Assembly (NCBI GenBank): GCA_902491765.1
Contig: CABUIY010000014.1
Location: forward strand, 1-53,792
DNA: 53,792 nt
Source of the DNA: an uncultured Collinsella sp.
GTDB lineage: Bacteria > Actinomycetota > Coriobacteriia > Coriobacteriales > Coriobacteriaceae
Reading direction: 5' to 3'
Made by a program: the position numbers and the translations under genes. Shown piece by piece: positions 50,241 through 53,792 of the stretch. Position 1 is the stretch's first letter; each line of letters begins with the position of its first letter. The notes below the pieces were generated by a model. The model searched no databases and had not been told where the DNA came from. It was given only the letters and a program-made list of their open reading frames with translations.

Positions 50241-51674
50241 ATGGCTGTTGTTAAGGTGCTGCCTTCGGATGGGAAGGTTATTGACGAGGGTCCTGTTGGT
50301 TGCTCTGTTGATGTTTGCAATGATGACTTCCGTTTTCTAGATGTTGGCTTGCCACCCGAGATTCTGCGTTTAAAGGACGCGGGGTATCTTTCGCAGGCTA
50401 TTGAGGCTTGCGACCGCCTACTTGCCCAAGATCCCGATCCCTCGCTTGCTGCCTGCGTTCGTGCCGAGCGGTATCGCATGCTTGAGACGCCGCTTCATTT
50501 TTCGGTGTCGCGCGCTCGGGCTATTGCGATGATTCGCGAGGAGTGGCCTGAGTTTACCGAGGAGCAGTTTGACGATTTGATTGACCGTAAGCGTATTGAC
50601 TGGCGCTTTATCGATGGCGAGCTGTTCGTTCTCGACAACTTCCTCGATTCGCTTCGCGTATATCCCAAAGAGGTCCCCGGCATGCGTCCCGATTCTACGG
50701 ACGGAATAGCACTGCGCAACGAGATGCTCAAGGAGATGGAGTCGCAAAACGGATTGACTCGCGTTATTACGCTTCAGGCGTCCTTGTCTGTCCCCGGCGC
50801 TCTAGAGGGGGAGACCGTTCACGCTTGGCTTCCCGTTGCCGCCACCTGCCGCCAACAGTCTCAGGTCGAGATTCTCGACATGACGCCGGAGGGTGCTGTT
50901 GCTCCCGCGAACGCTTCGGCGCGTACCGCCTCGTGGTCTTCTTCGAGTGAGCGCTCATTCTCGGTGACTTATCGTTATCACATCGATGCTGCTTATTGTG
51001 ATGTCTACGGTGGCACACTTCCGGTTCATCCGCGTATGGACGCGCCTCTGCCCGAGGATATTTCCGAGGATCGTCCGCACATTGCATTCACGCCGTATCT
51101 GCAGCAGCTGACGGCCGGTGTTGTTGACGGACTCGAGGATCCGCTCGATCGCGCCCGTGCTATCTATGATTATCTGACGCAGCATATCGACTATCGTTAT
51201 CAGCCGCCGTACTTGCTTTTGGGATCTATTGCCGATGACTGCGCGCATTCGCTCCGCGGCGATTGCGGCGTTATGGCGCTCACGTTTATCACCATGTGCC
51301 GTATCGCGGGCGTGCCTGCCCGTTGGCAGAGCGGCCTGTATGTTGCGCCCGATTCGGTGGGGTCGCACGACTGGGCAGAGTTCTATACGCCGCAGACCGG
51401 TTGGCTCAACGCCGACGTGTCATTTGGATCTTCTGCTCGCAGGATGGGGGAGGAGTGGCGCCGCCGCCACTACTTTGGCAATCTCGACCCGTGGCGTATG
51501 GTGGCCAACAATCGATTCCAGGCAGAGTTTGAGCCCTCTTTTGACGGCATGCGCGAGGACCCTTACGATAACCAGATGGGTGAGGCTTCTGTCGACGGTC
51601 GCGGATGCCGTCAGCGTGAGATGCTCCGCACGGTCGAACTCATCGAAATGCTCGAAGTTCCATTTTCGGACTAA
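50241..51674 (+). CDS. transglutaminase-like protein
   Basis: A 477-residue cytoplasmic protein; the ATG has TTGGAG eight bases upstream. The first 170 residues are helical and unassigned. A beta-rich middle (about 175-285) leads to a transglutaminase core at about 290-410 with the full triad: Cys in LRGDCGVMALTF, His in GSHDWAEFY, Asp in GWLNADVSFGS. No signal peptide or membrane span is seen, which is unusual since many bacterial members are exported. Likely a cysteine protease-like or amide-forming activity; substrate unknown. A TACAAT (50200-50205) with TTGGGG 18 bases upstream may be its promoter. Confidence 0.82.
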   Translation: MAVVKVLPSDGKVIDEGPVGCSVDVCNDDFRFLDVGLPPEILRLKDAGYLSQAIEACDRLLAQDPDPSLAACVRAERYRMLETPLHFSVSRARAIAMIREEWPEFTEEQFDDLIDRKRIDWRFIDGELFVLDNFLDSLRVYPKEVPGMRPDSTDGIALRNEMLKEMESQNGLTRVITLQASLSVPGALEGETVHAWLPVAATCRQQSQVEILDMTPEGAVAPANASARTASWSSSSERSFSVTYRYHIDAAYCDVYGGTLPVHPRMDAPLPEDISEDRPHIAFTPYLQQLTAGVVDGLEDPLDRARAIYDYLTQHIDYRYQPPYLLLGSIADDCAHSLRGDCGVMALTFITMCRIAGVPARWQSGLYVAPDSVGSHDWAEFYTPQTGWLNADVSFGSSARRMGEEWRRRHYFGNLDPWRMVANNRFQAEFEPSFDGMREDPYDNQMGEASVDGRGCRQREMLRTVELIEMLEVPFSD

Positions 51675-51713
51675 TCGGTAGAAAGCTGTGATAAACTAAC
51701 TCACGCATTACGT

Positions 51714-51800
51714 GCCCGAGTGGCGGAATTGGCAGACGCAGTGGACTCAAAATCCACCGTTGGCAACAACGTGCGAGTTCGAGTCTCGCCTCGGGCACCA
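51714..51800 (+). tRNA. tRNA-Leu (anticodon CAA)
   Basis: An 87-base tRNA with encoded CCA. Acceptor stem GCCCGAG pairs with CTCGGGC, discriminator A. The anticodon stem GTGGA/TCCAC holds the loop CTCAAAA, giving CAA. A long variable arm marks it as class II, and the T-arm has GTTCGAGTC. It reads UUG codons. Confidence 0.95.
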
Positions 51801-52013
51801 TACATGCAAGTGAGCGTTCAAGGGGGGGGTTGCGGCCCCCTTTTTCGTGCCGAACTCGCGTGAGCGCGCGAAGCGTTAAGCAAACAGGCCTGTGGCCTGT
51901 TTGAAGCGGAGCGCGGCGAGGGCGCCACGCGCCCGAAGCCCGGGACTTCGCGAAGCGAAGTCCCTTCGAGTCTCGCCTCGAGTGCCATACATGCAAGCGA
52001 GCGTTCAAGGGGG
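51778..52013 (+). repeat. partial duplication of tRNA-Leu 3' end and flank
   Basis: About 49 bases beginning in the tRNA T-arm (51778-51826) recur at 51965-52013 with four differences. The second copy has lost the acceptor pairing (CGAGTGCCA for CGGGCACCA). Between the copies lie about 136 bases with two perfect hairpins: AAACAGGCC/GGCCTGTTT (51882-51902) and GGGACTTCGC/GCGAAGTCCC (51942-51964). No coding sequence is present. A 3'-tRNA duplication is the usual scar of integration or of a lost tandem tRNA. Confidence 0.75.
51822..51845 (+). terminator. terminator of tRNA-Leu
   Basis: A run of G's (51822-51829) can pair with GGCCCCC (51834-51840), followed by TTTTT. Confidence 0.75.
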
Positions 52014-52089
52014 TTAAGGCCCCTTTTTCGTGTACGTAATGTGATAACGCGCTGTACGTGTTATTATTCGCAAGGCGTTGTTTCCGCAA

Positions 52090-52230
52090 TGCCCTAAAGA
52101 GGAACCCGAGGGTTCCCACCTTTTGGCGCCAATGAGCAGCTGACTGGTCATACAAATTAGATTCTCTTCCTCAAATCGAGGATGTCTATGTGTACGACCT
52201 GGTTGCTGAGAAGCGCCGGGTTATTTTTTT
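52090..52230 (+). promoter_or_regulatory. structured leader and attenuator-like hairpin before infC
   Basis: A GGAACC/GGTTCC stem (52101-52106 with 52111-52116) is followed by a spacer. ACCTGG (52197-52202) then pairs with CCGGGT (52216-52221, one G-U pair), followed by TTA and seven T's just before the ribosome-binding site. Position and form fit a ribosomal-protein leader of the L20 type, in which L20 controls infC-rpmI-rplT by attenuation. Which protein binds here is inferred. A TATTAT at 52062-52067 may be the promoter -10. The rest of the gap from the tRNA is described under the duplication. Confidence 0.5.
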
Positions 52231-52249
52231 ATGAATGGAGGTAGGGAAA

Positions 52250-52804
52250 ATAGCTAAGTCTGATGACACCCGCATCAACGACGAGATTACTGCATCTTCG
52301 TGCCGTTTGATTGGCGTCGATGGCTCTCAGCTCGGCCTGTTCGCCATCCGCGATGCTCAGCGCGTCGCCGACGATCAGGGTCTCGACCTGGTCGAGATCG
52401 CTCCCAACGCGGAGCCGCCGGTCTGCAAGGTCATGGACTACGGTAAGTTCAAGTACCAGCAGGCCATGAAGGCCAAGGCTGCTCGTAAGAACCAGTCCAA
52501 GGTCGAGGTCAAGGAAATGAAGTTCCGACCCAAGATCGACGTTGGCGACTACGAGACCAAGAAGGGCCACGTTCTGCGTTTCCTCAAGAAGGGCGCACGC
52601 GTTAAGATTACCATCATGTTCCGCGGCCGTGAGATGGCTCACCCGGAGCAGGGCCTTAACGTTCTCGAGCGCCTCGCCGAGGATCTCAAGCCTTACGCTA
52701 CGGTCGAGTCCAAGCCTAAGATGGAAGGCCGTAACATGCTTATGCTGCTCGCCCCGATTAAGGGCGCCTTCGATGAGGATAAAGCGGCAAGCGATACCAA
52801 GTAA
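52250..52804 (+). CDS. infC: translation initiation factor IF-3, with probable ATA start codon
   Basis: About 184 residues. IF-3 binds the 30S subunit, prevents premature 50S joining and rejects non-standard start codons. The family pattern is complete: DDTRINDEI near the N-terminus, LVEIAPNAEPPVCKVMDYGK (about 50-70), VKEMKFRPKIDVGDYETK, and FRGREMAHPEQG. The in-frame ATG at 52235 immediately precedes and overlaps GGAGG (52237-52241) and cannot use it. The codon eight bases after that SD is ATA at 52250, giving a normal IF-3 N-terminus. Rare AUU/AUA-type starts on infC permit self-regulation. First gene of infC-rpmI-rplT. Confidence 0.93.
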   Translation: MAKSDDTRINDEITASSCRLIGVDGSQLGLFAIRDAQRVADDQGLDLVEIAPNAEPPVCKVMDYGKFKYQQAMKAKAARKNQSKVEVKEMKFRPKIDVGDYETKKGHVLRFLKKGARVKITIMFRGREMAHPEQGLNVLERLAEDLKPYATVESKPKMEGRNMLMLLAPIKGAFDEDKAASDTK

Positions 52805-52836
52805 CTAGTGTTCTGTAACCGATTAAGGAGTATTTC

Positions 52837-53028
52837 ATGCCTAAGATGAAGTCCCACAGCGGCACCAAGAAGCGTTTCCGCAAGACTGGTACCGGCAAGC
52901 TTATGCGCGCCAAGGCTTTCAAGAGCCACATCCTGAGCAAGAAGTCCACCAAGCGTAAGCGTGGCTTCCGTCAGGAGACCGAGATCGCCGCTGCCGACCG
53001 CAAGGTCATCAAGTCGCGTCTCGCCTAA
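52837..53028 (+). CDS. rpmI: 50S ribosomal protein L35
   Basis: A 63-residue, highly basic protein. MPKMKSHSGTKKRFRKTGTG and the internal KRKRGFRQ are typical of bL35. The ATG has AAGGAG upstream. Lies 32 bases after infC and before rplT in the classic order. Confidence 0.97.
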   Translation: MPKMKSHSGTKKRFRKTGTGKLMRAKAFKSHILSKKSTKRKRGFRQETEIAAADRKVIKSRLA

Positions 53029-53074
53029 GTTCGCGTTCCCGTTTTTCGTTTTACCGTCTAGGAGTTGATAGAAC

Positions 53075-53434
53075 ATGGCACGTATTAAGCGCGCTGTTGC
53101 CGCCAAGAAGAAGCGCCGTACCGTTATGCACCGTGCGAAGGGTTACTACGGTGCCGCTTCGCGTACTTACAAGCATGCTAAAGAGCAGGTCCAGCACTCC
53201 CTGCAGTATCAGTATCGTGATCGCCGCAACAAGAAGCGCGAGATCCGTTCTCTTTGGATCACTCGTATCAACGCTGCTGCTCGCCTGAACGACATCTCTT
53301 ACTCTCAGTTCATGCACGGCCTGAAGGTTGCCGGCATCGAGCTCGACCGCAAGGTCCTGGCTCAGATGGCTTACGAGGATATCGAGTCCTTCAACGAGCT
53401 GGCTACCATCGCCAAGAAGGCTCTCGAGGCCTAA
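53075..53434 (+). CDS. rplT: 50S ribosomal protein L20
   Basis: A 119-residue basic protein with the full bL20 pattern: MARIKRAVAAKKKRRTVMHR, AKGYYGAASRTYKHA, then LWITRINAAARLNDISYSQF. It assembles early on 23S rRNA and in many bacteria represses its own operon by binding the infC leader. SD TAGGAG upstream. Followed by a strong terminator. Confidence 0.97.
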   Translation: MARIKRAVAAKKKRRTVMHRAKGYYGAASRTYKHAKEQVQHSLQYQYRDRRNKKREIRSLWITRINAAARLNDISYSQFMHGLKVAGIELDRKVLAQMAYEDIESFNELATIAKKALEA

Positions 53435-53455
53435 TAGATTCTCTTGAATCGCTAG

Positions 53456-53491
53456 GGGAGCGTCGCGTTGTGCGCGGCGCTCCCTCTTTTT
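53456..53491 (+). terminator. intrinsic terminator of infC-rpmI-rplT
   Basis: GGGAGCGTCGCG (53456-53467) pairs with CGCGGCGCTCCC (53473-53484), one T-G pair, a five-base loop, then TCTTTTT. Confidence 0.9.
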
Positions 53492-53792
53492 ATCTGAAGC
53501 GCGGTTTACATTGCTAAAAGCGCGGGTAGATAAACACTTACAGGTGACCGATCTTTATATATCTCTTAACCGAAGGGTCATCATCTGATACGTGCAGTAT
53601 TTCTGCACCAGCCTTTCTATGACTTATATAGGAAGCAATGTATTGTGTAGGACTTGTGAAGAGTGGAATTGACGTCCCACAGGGCTTCGCGGTCTGGCAA
53701 TATATCTCCTTGCCGCGCGGCCCGGTCGGACCGGATGAGCCGCGGGGCGTGCACCTTGAGAACCGGATACTGCGAGGATGGACACTTCCGAG
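53492..53792 (+). other. non-coding right edge, possible rRNA operon leader
   Basis: No open frame of note. The first 200 bases are AT-richer with several TATA-like stretches. From about 53710 the sequence becomes GC-rich and foldable (CCGGTC/GACCGG near 53730). The final CTTGAGAACCGGATACTG resembles the conserved block that precedes 16S rRNA in actinobacteria. An rRNA operon may start beyond the window. Confidence 0.4.

Noticed and set aside
51714..52013. Prophage or integrative element at tRNA-Leu
   Set aside because: The repeat pair is suggestive, but only 136 non-coding bases lie between the copies and there is no integrase in the window.
1..53792. CRISPR array
   Set aside because: No regularly spaced direct repeats of 20-40 bases were noticed; the only regular array seen is the three-unit TGACCAA set at 16606-16635.

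Overview
The window looks like a chromosomal segment from a Collinsella-like member of the Coriobacteriia (high-GC gut actinobacteria). This is inferred from the GC-rich coding style, short intergenic gaps, frequent GTG/TTG starts, and the gene content (single-chain clostridial-type PurL, an electron-transferring-flavoprotein (Etf)-linked lactate dehydrogenase module, a RecJ-helicase fusion, the infC-rpmI-rplT operon). It is not proven by a marker gene: the rRNA operon that may begin just past the right edge is not included. I found no prophage, integrase, intact insertion sequence or CRISPR array.

Layout, left to right. (1) 0.2-6.8 kb: an RNA-modification neighbourhood, with a TrmB-like methyltransferase, a Trm9/ALKBH8-type methyltransferase and an Elp3 radical-SAM/acetyltransferase. 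Between them sits a membrane-tethered HTH regulator with a DUF4097 protein. A spermidine-synthase-fold protein follows Elp3. Elp3 and a Trm9-like enzyme together could form a bacterial route to ester-modified wobble uridine. (2) 6.8-12.4 kb, minus strand: a three-gene cassette of a TerB-N/TerB-C protein, a BrxD-like P-loop ATPase and an Lhr-type helicase. This is the best candidate for a poorly described DNA-processing or defence system. (3) 12.5-16.5 kb: a DUF554 membrane protein, then five tightly packed minus-strand genes for unassigned exported or membrane proteins, one with an LPXTG-like tail. (4) 16.9-20.5 kb: a flavin dehydrogenase with EtfB and a ferredoxin-fused EtfA, resembling the electron-confurcating lactate dehydrogenase complex. 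(5) 20.5-26 kb: an HD hydrolase, AzlCD amino-acid exporter, KdgT-type sugar-acid permease, diguanylate cyclase and EamA transporter.

(6) 26-34 kb: purL, a CPA2 antiporter, a short-chain dehydrogenase and homoserine dehydrogenase. (7) 34-39.6 kb: the livJHMGF branched-chain amino-acid ABC transporter, preceded by a short, internally deleted remnant of a second livJ. (8) 39.7-42.2 kb: cutC, a GalT/HIT-like protein and a bile-acid:sodium-symporter-family protein. (9) 42.5-50 kb: a RecJ-helicase fusion, the RelA/SpoT stringent-response enzyme, a metallo-beta-lactamase-fold hydrolase and class II fructose-bisphosphate aldolase. (10) 50-53.8 kb: a transglutaminase-like protein, tRNA-Leu(CAA) followed by a partial duplication of its 3' end, and the translation operon infC-rpmI-rplT. 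infC appears to start with the rare codon ATA behind an attenuator-like leader.

Several starts were moved inward from the longest open frame because a clear Shine-Dalgarno sequence decides them. All functional names rest on motif recognition by eye; no database search was run.
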